This document shows positions 44,442-55,831 of a DNA stretch of 64,000 nt, in pieces. The position numbers and the translations under genes are program-made. The notes under the pieces are model-generated. The model did not search any database. It saw only the letters and a program-made list of their open reading frames with translations, and was not told where the DNA came from. Origin of the DNA: Gordius sp. MW1 (taxonomy: Eukaryota > Nematomorpha > Gordioida > Gordea > Gordiidae); NCBI GenBank assembly GCA_964036665.1, contig OZ038531.1, forward strand, positions 2,666,001-2,730,000, in the 5' to 3' direction. Each line of letters starts with the position of its first letter. Position 1 is the first letter of the stretch.

Positions 44442-46621
44442 CAGGGGTCGGCAACCTGTTTGTCCTTAAGGGTGCAATACTAAATCTGAAAATCACCGAG
44501 GGCGCATATTTTACAGATAATCAACAGGTAAAATGGCATTAAAAAAACAGATTTTTTATAACTTTATTTTGTTGGTGTCATACATAATGATACATATAAT
44601 TCAGTGTGAAACTTGGGTGTCCATATTTTCAGCTAATTTCTTATGATTGGGGATATATTTAGAGTTCACAATTATCTAAATGTGAGTCAGTAAGCTTTGT
44701 TCGGTGTCTTTGTTCTTAAATATTTCATATTTGAGAACAAAGACTCGCAATTGTATGTTGTTGCACAATATGAATAAATTTTTAGGGCACATTTCCTTTA
44801 AATAAGATACTTATTTTCATCGATTAAGTTCCAAAACGTTTTATCATTACTATGCGCTTTTAAAATAATATCACTTTGCAAGTTTATTATTTCTAATTTT
44901 AGGTCTTCGATATTATGAAGCTCGAAATATACTGAAACTATTTCATGGACATCATCTTCAGTAACATTGAATGGATTTATGAAAAATCTCAGAACTGGTT
45001 CTAACTTCTAATGCTGCTATCTAGAATAAAACTCTTCTATAAGCTTATCTATAATTTCTAAATATGATGTAGCCGTAAAATTTTCATTATTTAAATTTAA
45101 ACTCTCAACAGTATATTTTATATTTGGGATATGTGATAATGATTTTTTCAATAGATGGGATTTTACCAACACTAACTTGCAAATGCATTTACTGCACTAA
45201 TCATGCCAGCGATATGCTGATTTTTCCCTTGTATTTTTAAATTCAATTCATTCAACTTTGCCGTTATATCTGTCAGGAATCCGAGGTCGATTAGCTAATC
45301 ATTATTTTCTAATTGCTCGTAAAATTCTCCTCTTGATGCAATAAATTCCTTTATTTGTGGCAAAAGCATCATAAACCCGCTCAAGTATTTTACCTCTGCT
45401 CAGCCACCTCACTTCAGTATGTAAAAGAAGATCTGTGAATGTACGTCCTCATCTTCTAAAAGTAATTTAAACAATCTGTGTTGCATAGTTCCCGATATTA
45501 TGGTATTAATAATTTTTGTTACAATCGTAAATAAGTGTTGAAAACCGATTGTTTTTGCGCATCACATTTACTGATGTATGAGGCAATGGTAAGAAATAAA
45601 TTTCTGGAATAAGGAATCCTGTCTACATAAGGTCCTTTTTTCTTACCAGTCATCGCTGGTGCCCCGTCTGTTGTAATTGACGGTAACTTTTGTACAGGTA
45701 ATTTTACATATATACTTTTCAAAAGTAGAAAAGATATCTTCTCCTATGGGGCTTCCCTTTAATGGCAGAACTTTAAGGAATTCTTATTTGATCGTAAAAT
45801 CAGAAAATACCATCTTCACGCAAATTGCTAATTGTGATATATTTGTCACGTCTGTCGATTCATTCATCTGTAGCGAAAAGAAAATACAATTTTCCATATC
45901 ATTTGCTAATTCTGCCTCCAAATTCTCCGCAATTACTTCAATTCTTCTAGTAGCAGTTCGTGCTGATAATTGCAACGTGTTTATAGCTGAAACAATTTCC
46001 TTTTTATTTTTAAATTCTTCAAAGAGTGAATCAGCAGCTTTTAACATGGCTTCTTTTACTAATTCTCCATCTGTAAATGGTTTTTTATTCTTAGCTAGCA
46101 AGTGCGATATTTTATATGACGCGATCGTTGCTTCTTTATGTTGTTGCAGTGTAGTGAAAAAACTTTGCTGGTTAGTTCTTGAAGATTTTAAAGAAATAAA
46201 TTTTTTCTTCTAATTTCAGAGTTTTGGATAGTCACTATCAAATTTTGTATGAACGGTCTTAAAATGTCGTTCAACATTACTTTTCTTGGGAATCGCAACA
46301 CTATTATTACACAGCAAACAAATACACTTCCCTTTGTAATCAACGAAACAATATAGATGCTCCCATTCATCGTTAAAATAATATGTTCTTTACATTTATC
46401 CATGAAAGGTTTTGAAAGAAAGGAATTATTTCAGATTACTTGGTAGTTTTAAATGCACGGTCTACGCGTGGTCTATTCGAAATACGATCACACACTAACA
46501 AAAAATACGTGCGTGTTATTAGATACGCTCATATCATACATTTACATTAGTCCAGCGAGGGCGCATTAAAAATCGATCCGGGGCGCCATGGCGCCCGCGG
46601 GCGCCGCGTTGCCTACCCCTG
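44442..46621 (-). mobile_element. hAT transposon (ZBED5/SCAND3-like), decayed
   Basis: The termini CAGGGGTCGGCAACC and TTGCCTACCCCTG are inverted, flanked by a perfect 8-bp target duplication ttttaaac (44434-44441 and 46622-46629). The minus strand encodes a BED-like finger (CLLCNN, RHFKTVH, about 46345-46230). Next comes a hAT N-terminal region (KKPFTDGELVKEAML, about 46100), the start of the catalytic fold (FFSLQMNESTDVTNISQLAI, about 45870) and VTVNYRRGTSDD-/TTDGAPAMTGKKKG-like blocks near 45660. Degraded C-terminal parts extend to about 44800. In this family DESTD is usual where NESTD stands, so a catalytic Asp is changed. Several frame changes and stops are present. Confidence 0.9.
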
Positions 46622-46789
46622 TTTTAAACTAAACATGGTTTTTAGCAAATTAATTAGCTTCCTATTAGAGTTGGCAGCTGCCATATAATGCTAATCAAAA
46701 ATTTTCAATCATATTATATTAATCCAAAAATGGTGATAAAAAAATTAAAATATATTTTAAAAAACTTTGCCCCTCTATCTTTATTTGTA

Positions 46790-47205
46790 CCGTTGTTTTG
46801 CCCCGCCCCCCCCCCCCCTATTTTTTACCCTCTTTTTTACCAGAGGGGAGGGGGGTGTTTTGCCCCCAACCCTTATTTTTTACCCTCTTTCTCACCAGAG
46901 GGGGGGGGGGGTGTTTAGGCCCCCTCCCCCCTATTTTTTACCCTCTTTCTTACCAGAGGGGACTGGGGGGAGGTGCCGCCCCCTGATTTTTTACCCTCTT
47001 TCTTATCAGAGGTGAGGGGACGGGGCGGTGTTTTGCCCCCCCTATTTTTAACCCTATTTCTCACCAGAGGGTAGGGGGGGGGGTGTTTTCTCCCCCCCCC
47101 CCTATTTTTTACTCTTTATTTTCACCCGAGGGGGGGGGTAGCCTCTATCTCACATTTTTTACCCTCTTTCTCACCAGAGGGCCCCCCCCCCTATTTTTTA
47201 CCCTT
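46790..47205 (+). repeat. GC-rich minisatellite, second array
   Basis: Seven or so units of about 55-65 bp: ctattttttaccctctttct, caccagag, a G run, gtgttttgcc and a C run. This is the same unit type as at 33246-34010. The array ends exactly where composite repeat copy B begins. Frames through it give low-complexity Pro/Gly/Phe peptides and are not genes. Confidence 0.88.
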
Positions 47206-47918
47206 TACACTTATTTAGTAAGAGAGAAGAAGCTAATTTTTAGTATGGTAGTATTAATTAAGGTGGAAAAATTGATCATCAAAGTAGATTTGTATTTAAT
47301 CCTATTTAAAATGAAAGTGGTGTAGATTATTGTATAAATATTTTAAAGGTAAAAAATTATAGATGTATGAAACTATCTAAGGAGGTGGGAATTAGTATGT
47401 TTAGAGACTAATATTATGTATATAGATAAAAGCAAATAAAAGAAAAATAAGAAGTAAGAACAGGTCAACAGTTTAAATAAAAGTTGAAATTAGATAATAC
47501 TGAGGATACTGGAGGCAGGCTTGTATAAATTTGTGATTTTTGCTTCTGTGGGATATTTTCAAGGTGACAAAGGAATGCTCTAAGGTGTGATGAGTTTCTA
47601 GGTAAGTAAGCGAGTTATTCATAATTTGTTTTTAATAGTAGAGATGCTTTATATATGGAATAGTCATAATTGAAATGATGGTCAATGATAACATCTTGCT
47701 TTTCTTATTAGGTTTTTGTCCAGGTCAAATACACACATTGATTCCTTTCTAAAATAGATTGAGAGAAATTAAAATTTTCGTGTTGCGTTTAAAATCTAGT
47801 ACACTACGATAATCTGAGATATGTATTTATGTACTATCAATCCATTATAATTTATAAAATTAGTTTCCAATAATGGTAGTTTAGGATTGATAAAATGCGA
47901 GGGTGGAAATGGGTTTAG

Positions 47919-47950
47919 ATATTTCGGTCGTCCAGCGTCCATTATCAATA
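47919..47950 (-). ncRNA. hammerhead-like motif in PLE pseudo-LTR
   Basis: On the minus strand TTGATAA is followed by a GG(A)CG-CTGG-(A)CGACC hairpin and CCGAAATATC. Hammerhead motifs with a very short third helix (GAAA-x-TC) are known from PLE pseudo-LTRs. Here two core positions differ from CTGATGA, so activity is doubtful. The inverted terminal copy at 52692-52722 on the plus strand has the same changes, and the 108-bp direct copy is cut off within this hairpin. Confidence 0.4.
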
Positions 47951-49267
47951 AAAAAAAGGAAAAAATAGGTAACTTACAAGTGATGTGAATTACCAATGAA
48001 CGAGAAGGTGTGGACAAGTTTTAATTTATAAACAAAAATAATGAAAACTAGTTGAAATAGGAGGGAATAATAGCGAACACCGGTTGGAACAAGAGAGTTA
48101 ACACTTATTGAAATAGTGGGATAAACAAATTTAAGATAAAGATGGGGTAAACGACTTTAAGATAAAGGATAAGGTAAAATACAAAAGGGGATTATAAAAA
48201 TGAAGCAATAGCAACTATAAGAATAGTGTAAAGGATGGCAATTACGAAATACGGCGGTTACGAAACAATAGGGTAAAGACAAAAGGGTAATAGGGTGTGT
48301 ATAGTGGTAACAGGTAGTTATAGAGGAAGGTGTGGGTGTATGTGTTTGTAATTTCTGAATTGTCCTGGTTGATCATTGATTTGGGGCTTGAGGCGGTCGA
48401 TTAGAACGCTTTCGATGAATTTTCTTTCTTTGTTATACTGAGATCGGTAGAGGACAGTCGGGTTGTCCCAGTCGATGGTATGTTGGTTTTGTAGAGAGTG
48501 TTCTGCTACGGCGGAGTGGGTCGCGCATCGTTTCAGCGGGGCTTTGTGTTCTTTAATTCTTGCTAAGGTTCTCTTTGTTTGTCCCATGTAAAATTGGTTG
48601 CAATCGGCGCAGGAGATTTTATATATTAAATTAGAGATATAATTTTTATCGGTTATGTTATTAATAGGTTTTATGAGTGCAAATAGGTTAGATGATGTTT
48701 TCTGAGAAAACTTAAAATTATCTATATTATGTTTATGAAAAATTTTATTTAATTCCTTGAGGAAATTAATATTAAGACTTCGGTGGAAAGGTATGGATAT
48801 ATAATGGTTTATTTTAGATTTTATTATTGTGGAGGATTCGCTCCTGATATTAATTTATTTTTAATGTTTGTCAGCAGGTCGAGTGGGTAGTTGAGGTCTA
48901 AAAATCTTTGTGTTATCTTGTCAACTTCAACAATCCTATCACACTCTCGAGAGCAATGAGATATTGCTCTTTTAATCATCATTCTAAATGTGTTTATTTT
49001 AAATGAAGAGGGGGAATGGCTGTGCCATGGTATATACTGATAGGAATCAGTAGGTTTATGGTAAACTGTTGTGATGATCTCTTTATTTAAATTATGGAGG
49101 GTTAAATCTAGAAATGGTAACTGATTATTTGATTCTATTTCAACTGTAAAAATAATGTTTTTATGGAATGAATTTAATGTTTTTAAAAAATCATCTAAGT
49201 CATTAGTTAGGTTATGAGGCCAAATAGATAAAATGTCATCAACATATCTGGCATAAAAAAGAGGGAA

Positions 49268-49416
49268 TAATTTAGAGGATTGTATGTAGGATTCTAATTC
49301 GTTGAGAAAAATGTTGGCAATTAGGGGTGCGAGGGGGTTGCCCATAGCAGTGCCATTGTGCAAAAATTTAATAGTTCTTTAAATACTGATTTAGTGAAAG
49401 GAGGTTGTTCAAGTCT
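49268..49416. repeat. 149-bp direct repeat, left copy
   Basis: Identical at every base I compared to 50747-50895. It is PLE reverse-transcriptase sequence, duplicated on either side of the Gypsy fragment. Confidence 0.93.
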
Positions 49417-49549
49417 GTAATATACTCAATATGCAAATAGTTTATTATTTTAAAATAACATCTGGTAATGATAATTTATATACTCCAGGTATATAGAACT
49501 AAACGATATTATAAATAACGTGTATAAACACAAATTGTATAACATTACA
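49416..49549 (-). repeat. solo 3' LTR of the truncated Gypsy fragment
   Basis: 134 bp with TGTAAT...ATTACA inverted ends, preceded by a purine-rich tract (GAAAGTGGGAAGAAA on the minus strand). No partner LTR is present. Confidence 0.8.
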
Positions 49550-50746
49550 TTTCTTCCCACTTTCAAAAGCTAAAACTCTTCATGATAATGTAACGGAGGA
49601 TTTCGCTTTCTGGTCGATCGCCTTAACGGAATCGGACTTGCAACTTTTTCAACATTCGTTTCCAGACTAGTATTCGAACTTGCAACTTTTTCAACATTCG
49701 GTTCCAGACTAGTATGGTTAGTTTCGACGAACTGGGATTGCATCCTGAATTTTAACTGATCCGCGTGTTTCCGTTTAATTCCTTTATCAGTGCGAACATT
49801 GTATGAATATGGACCTTTACGTTCTATGATAAATCCTTGGTACCCACCCGCTTTAATTTCATTCCGGATCCATACTGGATCTCCAAGATTAAATTCCCTA
49901 TAACATGCTTTTCGGTCATGATAGCTCTTTTGTTTAGCTAATCTCTCCTTCCGCTTTTCTTTCGGATCTGGTCGAATAAGGTCCAACGCTGTCCTTACTC
50001 TTCTTCCCAACAACAATTCCGCCGGAGCTTTACCCGTGGTTGTCTGAGATGTATTCCTGTATGTCATAATTATTTGTTGAAGGCATAATTCTTTCTCTCC
50101 CCCTGATTTTCTTGCTGCCCAGTATCTTGATTTTAGCGTTCGGATCATTCTCTCAGCTAATCCATTTGTTTTGGGGTGATATGGAGTGAATGTTACGTGC
50201 TTAATGTTGTTGTTGTTACAAAATTTTGTGAATTCTTCACCGACAAATTGTGGTCCATTGTCCGATACTATTTGCAAGGGAATACCGAACCTGCAAAACC
50301 AATTTCGTAACTGCCTCACAATTTGTGGTCCTTTAATCGACGATAGTGTGGCTACCTCCACCCATTTCGATAATGCATCAATTAAAACCAACCAATAATT
50401 TCCTTCGACAGGTCCGGCAATATCTATATGAACTCGATCCCAAGGACGGTCAGGTACGGACCAAGAATATAAGGGAACTTCTTGTTCGGCTTGTCGGCCT
50501 TCATGACAACCGTCACATTCCTTTACAAACAAATCAATACTCTTGTCCATTCCGGGCCACCAAACATAATATCGGGCTAAATTAAGCATTCCTGTAATAC
50601 CGGGGTGTCCTTGGTGTAATATTTTTAAAACTAAATTTTGTAGGTTCCTCGGTATTATTAACCGATTTCCACACAATAATAATCCATCTTCAAATGACAG
50701 TTCCTCCCTTCGATTGTAGTACGTTTTCATGTCAAAACGGCATTTT
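49416..50746 (-). mobile_element. 5'-truncated Ty3/Gypsy fossil inserted in the PLE
   Basis: On the minus strand an integrase region (about 50730-49570, 386 codons) shows the zinc-binding HxxxH...CxxC segment (HQGHPGITGMLNLARYY, CDGCHEG), the core (RVHIDIAGPV, IVSDNGPQF, FTPYHPKTNGLAER) and a C-terminal chromatin or RNA-binding tail ending in RRSTRKRNPP. A purine tract and a 134-bp LTR (49416-49549, TGTAATGT...TATTACA) follow. Gag, protease and reverse transcriptase are missing. It is a partial fossil; its left edge is the LTR end and its right edge is the truncation point. The sequence flanking it is a perfect 149-bp duplication, which implies a recent arrival. Confidence 0.88.
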
Positions 50747-50895
50747 TAATTTAGAGGATTGTATGTAGGATTCTAATTCGTTGAGAAAAATGTTGGCAAT
50801 TAGGGGTGCGAGGGGGTTGCCCATAGCAGTGCCATTGTGCAAAAATTTAATAGTTCTTTAAATACTGATTTAGTGAAAGGAGGTTGTTCAAGTCT
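50747..50895. repeat. 149-bp direct repeat, right copy
   Basis: Partner of 49268-49416. Together they mark the target-site duplication around the truncated Gypsy fragment. Confidence 0.93.
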
Positions 50896-52169
50896 ATCAT
50901 AGATTTTTACACTATAATTTTTAGCAGAATCTAAAGGAATATTGGTAAATAATGACTGAATATCAAAGCTTACAAGTGAAAATGAAGTCGGTAAACTACA
51001 GTGTTTCAATCGATTAATTAGATCTAAAGAGTTTTTTAAAATTAATGGTGAAGATACATGTGGTTGCAATATTGATATAAGGTGCTGGCTTAGATTAAAA
51101 TTGTAGGAGTTAAAAGATGACAAAATTGGTCTTAATGGAATTAAAGGTTTATGAATTTTGGGTAACCCATAAATTAGAGGAGTGCGAGATGTGGACGGTC
51201 TTAACTTCCAGTATAAGGAGGTGCTGATTTGATTATCTTTTGAAAGATTTGATAAGAAGGTTTGTAACTTTTTTTCCCGGGCATTAGTAGGGTTTCTTTT
51301 CAATTCCTTAAATAAAGTATTGTCTTTTAAAATATCAAACATTTTTTTGTTATAATCATCTGTGTTCAGAACTACTAGTTGACCACCTTTGTCTGATTTA
51401 CAAATTCTTATATTAACATTGGATTTCAATGACTTAACAACTGAAAAAACTTTCTTATCTTTAATTAATTTCAATTTGTTAACTTTCAAAGGGCAGTCAT
51501 TATTTAAGGTATTAGATAAAAAAGATTCTAATGAGTTTTTTATATGTAAATTGTCTGGATGTTGTTTTTCTATAGTGGTTAGAATGTTATTAAAGCTGTT
51601 CAATGTAGGTAGTAATTTGAGTTTATTGTTGTCAAGACAGAATTTAGGTCCAAGATTAAGCAAATTGATTTGAGATTGATTAAAGTTAGTGCTTGACAAA
51701 TTTAAAAATGCTGGTTTATTGTTATATGCTTTAGGTTTATTTTCTATTGATACTGAGAGTTGATGGGAAGGGAAGAAAAAGTTTTCTGTTTAATTAAATT
51801 ATCTAACTTTTTTAAAATTGTTTGAGCTGGATAAAACATTTTATTGTAGGCTAAAATGTTTGCGTACTTGATAAAAACATTAAAAAAGTCTTTATTATTA
51901 GTAAATAATAAATTTTGAAGATCAAAGAGTTTATAAGAAAGAGTGAGTTTGCTAAAATAATGGTTAGTAATTTCGCATTTAATCAAATCATTCTTAAAAA
52001 TGAAAATTACTTTAGAGTTAAAAATGTTATTAGGCATTTTTACAATAAATGAAGGTATAATATTTATATTAAGACAGGTTTTAAGAAAAATAATTTTATT
52101 ATGCAAAGTATAGAATTTTAGTAAAAATTTAATAAAGTCAAAGTATACTTTTACCACAAGTATATTGAA

Positions 52170-52790
52170 TGTATTTATGTACTATCAATCCATTATAATT
52201 TATAAAATTAGTTTCCAATAATGGTAGTTTAGGATTGATAAAATGCGAGGGTGGAAATGGGTTTAGATATTTCGGTCCAATTCAGAAATTACAAACACAT
52301 ACACCCACACCTTCCTCTTTAACTACCTGTTACCACTATACACACCCTATTACCCTTTTGTCTTTCCCCTATTGTTTCGTAACCGCCTTATTTTGTAAAT
52401 GCCATCCTTTACACTATTCTTATAGTTGCTATTGCTTCATTTTTATAATCCCCTTTTGTATTTTACCTTATCCTTTATCTTAAAGTTGTTTACCCCATCT
52501 TTATCTTAAATTTGTTTATCCCACTATTTCAATAAGTGTTAACTCTCTTGTTCCAACCGGTGTTCGCTATTATTCACCCTCCTATTTCAACTAGTTTTCA
52601 TTATTTTTGTTTATAAATTAAAACTTGTCGACACCTTCTCGTTCATTGGTAATTCACATCACTTGTAAGTTACCTTTTTTTTTCTTTTTTTATTGATAAT
52701 GGTCGCTGGACGACCGAAATATCTAAACCCATTTCCACCCTCGCATTTTATCAATTCTAAACTACCATTATTGGAAACTAATTTTATAAA
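52170..52790. repeat. PLE 5' terminal repeat, direct piece plus inverted copy
   Basis: 52170-52277 repeats 47824-47935 in the same orientation; 52277-52790 is the reverse complement of 48357-47824. The switch occurs at the hammerhead-like hairpin. Confidence 0.85.
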
Positions 52791-53303
52791 TCTGAGATAT
52801 GTTGCATAAAAAATTTTTGTCTTGAAAAATTCATAATATATAATTTGTTAAACGCAGATGTCGGTAATGATTTCTGCTGATAAAGAAAAGAACCATTAGA
52901 ACTTCGTTAAATGTTATATTTTTTAATTTTAATTGTTTTTGCAACTTTAATCCCTATTCTTATAATATAAGAAAAAAAAATAAAAACAGGGTTTTTTGAT
53001 TAGGATTAAACCTTCAACAAAATATACAAAACCTTTTTCGGTTGATTCTACGATACCTTTATTTATGTAATAATGTTTTTATAAGTTAGCGCCATCTATA
53101 AGCAATTTTAAAACAGAAAATAATTTGATAAGATATATTTATGTAATTTTTAGGGATGTTTGACAGGTAAATTTAACAAATACAATTTTTTATTAGATTT
53201 AAATTAATTGAGAGAGAGATGTAAAAAGAGATTAGACAAGATTAATAATATAACGTCATCTTGATGATCTATGATTAGAACAAATAAAGTAATATGAAAA
53301 GTA

Positions 53304-53499
53304 ACTCTAATTGACGCCATCTATCGGCAATTTTAATTAGAGACTAATTTGAATTATATATATATCCCTATCTTTTTTAGCATGTGACTCGAAAATGATA
53401 ACAAACATATAACGTTTTCGCTCTTATTATAAAAAAAATAAGGATATATATAGTTTAGTCTCTAATTAAAATTGCCGTTAGATGGCGCTAATTAGAGGT
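53304..53499. mobile_element. TIR element (GCGCCATCTATCGGC) carrying half a hammerhead
   Basis: Arms of about 55-60 bp (ctctaattgacgccatctat... and ...agatggcgctaattagagg) are inverted repeats, 196 bp overall. The centre (about 53366-53450, minus strand) is the 3' half of the hammerhead-like palindrome: AATAAGAGC, GAAAACGTTATATGT and CGAGTCACATGC. In copy A this element carries a Helentron-like insertion. Confidence 0.7.
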
Positions 53500-53665
53500 T
53501 TTTAATTTAATTGCGGCACTCCTGAAAGGGATTATTAATAACTTTTACTGATTATCATCAAACCCGCAATTTATTAATTAATTTCAAAATTATTATTATC
53601 CACCATAATTATGAGGGTTATTCATTAACCACCATAAGAATGGAATGGGTTGAATCTAATTTGAG

Positions 53666-53806
53666 AATTATATATACCAATCTAACTTAGAATGTGACTA
53701 GAAAATTAACTATGGCATACTGATGAGCTCTAATAAGAGCGAAAACGTTATATGTCTGTTTTTATTTTCGAGTCACATGCTAAAAAAGATAGGGATATTA
53801 ATTGCT
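53666..53806 (+). ncRNA. hammerhead-like ribozyme motif, copy B
   Basis: The core CTGATGA (53720-53726) is followed by helix II GCTCT-AATA-AGAGC (53727-53740), then GAAAACGTTATATGTC. Proximal helix I can form between GCATA before the core and TATGT after it. A distal 20-bp helix forms between TTAGAATGTGACTAGAAAAT and ATTTTCGAGTCACATGCTAA with about two mismatches, and continues outward. The topology is type I with a minimal helix III. One extra adenine in the GAAA segment and a spare base at the expected cleavage position depart from the consensus, so self-cleavage is unproven. Confidence 0.55.
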
Positions 53807-54431
53807 ATGCAATTTATGGGCTCGTTTTTGTTGTCTGTCCGTTGTCCGTTGTCCACCAAGTTATGGCGTCAACTTTGTGACCTGGAGACTTGTGTTTAAT
53901 CCCAGGAGAGGACGAATTTTTTTTATTTTTTTTTTAAATTAAATTAATATTTTGTTCTTGTTAATACCATTGATAAAATCAATTTTTGACTGTCCGCTGG
54001 CTACTGACCAATGAAAAAATGACCATTGGCCAAATAAATCGAATTTTTTTATGAGACTGGCCGGGAAATGTCTGATATTTTTAAAACAAAAGGGTATTTT
54101 AGGAATCTGAAAAAGCTATTTTACCCCTGGCCGCCCTGGGAGCCTTCGGGTAAAGTTTCGAGCGAATCGGGCCGGTAGTTTCAGAATTTAGTTCTTTTTT
54201 TAAACTAGAAGGAATTTTAGGATTCTGTAAGAGCTATTACTTTAAATTTTATTTATATAGTTTGTTAAACCCCAATAATTTTGACCGTATATTGTAACAT
54301 TGATAATATGACTTTTTGACCGTCCACAGGCTACTGACCAATAAAAAAATGTCAAATGTCCAAATTGTTTTTAAGTAAAGGATAAAATTTCAAAATGCTC
54401 CTTTCAAAATCATTATAAAATACTGAAACAA
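53798..54431 (+). mobile_element. HINE-like element, 5' part (copy B)
   Basis: Begins TTAATTGCTATGCAATTTAT directly after the hammerhead palindrome, then a TCCG/TTGTCC microsatellite and one GGCCAATGGTCATTTTTTCA unit in reverse sense. Same content and end as 29152-29781. Confidence 0.6.
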
Positions 54432-54439
54432 ATTCTTGA

Positions 54440-55375
54440 ATATTTTACTAATTAGTTATTTATTTGATGATCAAAAAACGTCAATTGCTGAAGTAGCCCC
54501 CCCCCCCCCTCTATTTTTTCATAACAATTTATATTTGTTAAATTATCTATAATATATTGATTTTCTATTTTTCATTTCATTATCTATTTAAATAACATAA
54601 AATTTCATTTATATCTTGAGATCATAAATTGATAAGGGATTAATATATCATAAATTTAAAAATGCAGCATTTTCTTCATGCTAGCTACTGATATGGGCAA
54701 ATCATATTTTTAGATGGTTACTAACTAAATGCATACAAAATTCCGTCGTTTTGTATTTGCTATGTTTAAAAATATATGATTAAAAATTAAATTTACTACA
54801 TTTCACTTATACTTTTATCTTAACTCTTTCATATGTTATAAGTATTTTTATATGCCAGGGTAAACTAAAGTTTATTACCCTAGTATTATAAGCGGGGGAG
54901 GGGGGGGGTTTAGAGGGAGGGAGTGGAGGTGATGGGAGAAAGAGATGTGTTAGTATTATTTTTAATTTATTAATATAGGAGTGGGGGGGGTGGTAGATGT
55001 ATTGAACAGAAGTTAATAATTGAGGGGGGAGGGTTGGAATTTTCTATATGAATTTTAAATTTCCGTCGTGTTCACCACTGCGACTGTTATTTTTAATATA
55101 AACTTAGACGAACTAACCAAAAAGGTTAAGTTTAATAGCAATTAACAAAGCATTGTTAAAATTAATTTAAAATACTTAAATCTCAAGTTTGCCTCTAATT
55201 TAAAGCTTTTGCTCACTTTCACTTATCAAGAATATCGTTTTATATTTAGTTTTCTTATAATTTCCTCTTCTTTAGGGTATTTTCGCTTTTCTCATATTAA
55301 CAACCTTTGACACCCATTAGTTAAAAAAACCAAAGTATGACCTTTTCCCCTAAAAAAAAATTAGTTATGAATAAC
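54440..55375. other. AT-rich intergenic DNA with homopolymer G/C runs
   Basis: No gene is visible. Poly-C near 54500 and G-rich tracts at about 54890-55030. Confidence 0.4.
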
Positions 55376-55831
55376 TTAATTGGTTAACATCGATAATTAC
55401 CCTATGCCTCTACTGATATAGGTCCCTGTGCCCCTACAAAAGCCTATGCTTCTACTGATGTGGGTTCGAATCCCGGCGAGGGCAAAATTTTTATTTTTTT
55501 TAAATTAAATTAATATTCTTGTTAATACCCTGAAAAATAAGACTTTTTAACCGTGTCCTGGCTACTGACCTAGGGGAAATATGACCATTGGCCAAATGTG
55601 AATCGAATTTTTAATTTTTTTCTATTTGGAATTGGTTAACATTGATATTTACCCTATGCGCGTCAGTCCAATTATTTTGCATTTAATACCCCCTATAGGA
55701 ATTCTCGCCCCTTCCCACCTTTCTCGCCCATAAATTGCATAGCAAATATGATACATTTATACGGAGTATAGATGAGTCGTTCCCCCTTCCTTTCCCCCCT
55801 CCCCCTTCCCACGAGAACCGAAGGCTCGAGT
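55376..55831 (+). mobile_element. HINE-like element, 3' part
   Basis: Contains tRNA-like text ending GTGGGTTCGAATCCCGGC (about 55465-55482), one GACCATTGGCCAAATGTGAA satellite unit, the subterminal cccataaattgcatagcaaa, a C-rich tract and the terminal hairpin (gagaaccgaaggctcgagtt, slightly degraded). The 5' end is missing. This copy shows the 3' end in the plus orientation. Confidence 0.6.

Larger units (their letters stand above)
47824..52790 (-). mobile_element. Penelope-like element (PLE) with GIY-YIG endonuclease
   Basis: An 11-bp direct repeat, tctgagatatg, flanks it (47813-47823 and 52791-52801), and copy A of the host repeat shows the empty site near 26432. Read on the minus strand, an N-terminal region (about 52157-51744) precedes PLE-type reverse transcriptase (SKDKGG-like KSDKGGQLVVL, IYGLPKIHKP, LVSFDIQSLFTNIP; then MGNPLAPLIANIFLNELE and FYARYVDDILSIW after an interrupting insertion). 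A GIY-YIG-type nuclease follows (LIYKISCADCNQFYMGQTKR, about 48650-48320). The terminal repeats are about 535 bp: one at 47824-48357, and at the other end a 108-bp direct piece (52170-52277) joined to an inverted full copy (52277-52790), an arrangement known for PLE pseudo-LTRs. The coding region is split by the insertion at 49416-50746 and has at least one other break. Confidence 0.9.
47206..54431. repeat. composite repeat, copy B
   Basis: Match to copy A (25792-29781), interrupted by the Penelope-like element at 47824-52790. The left edge ctttacacttatttag abuts the minisatellite; the right edge actgaaacaaa is shared with copy A. Small indels and substitutions distinguish the copies. Confidence 0.9.

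Noticed and set aside
44251-44496. 81-codon minus-strand frame beside the hAT element
   Set aside because: It crosses the transposon border and its target duplication, and has no recognisable domain.
50186-50585. Plus-strand frames of 70-79 codons
   Set aside because: Antisense shadows of the integrase region of a Gypsy fossil.
55465-55482. Possible tRNA gene at GTGGGTTCGAATCCCGGC
   Set aside because: A good B box but no matching acceptor stem or A box at the right distance; treated as SINE-like text in a mobile element.
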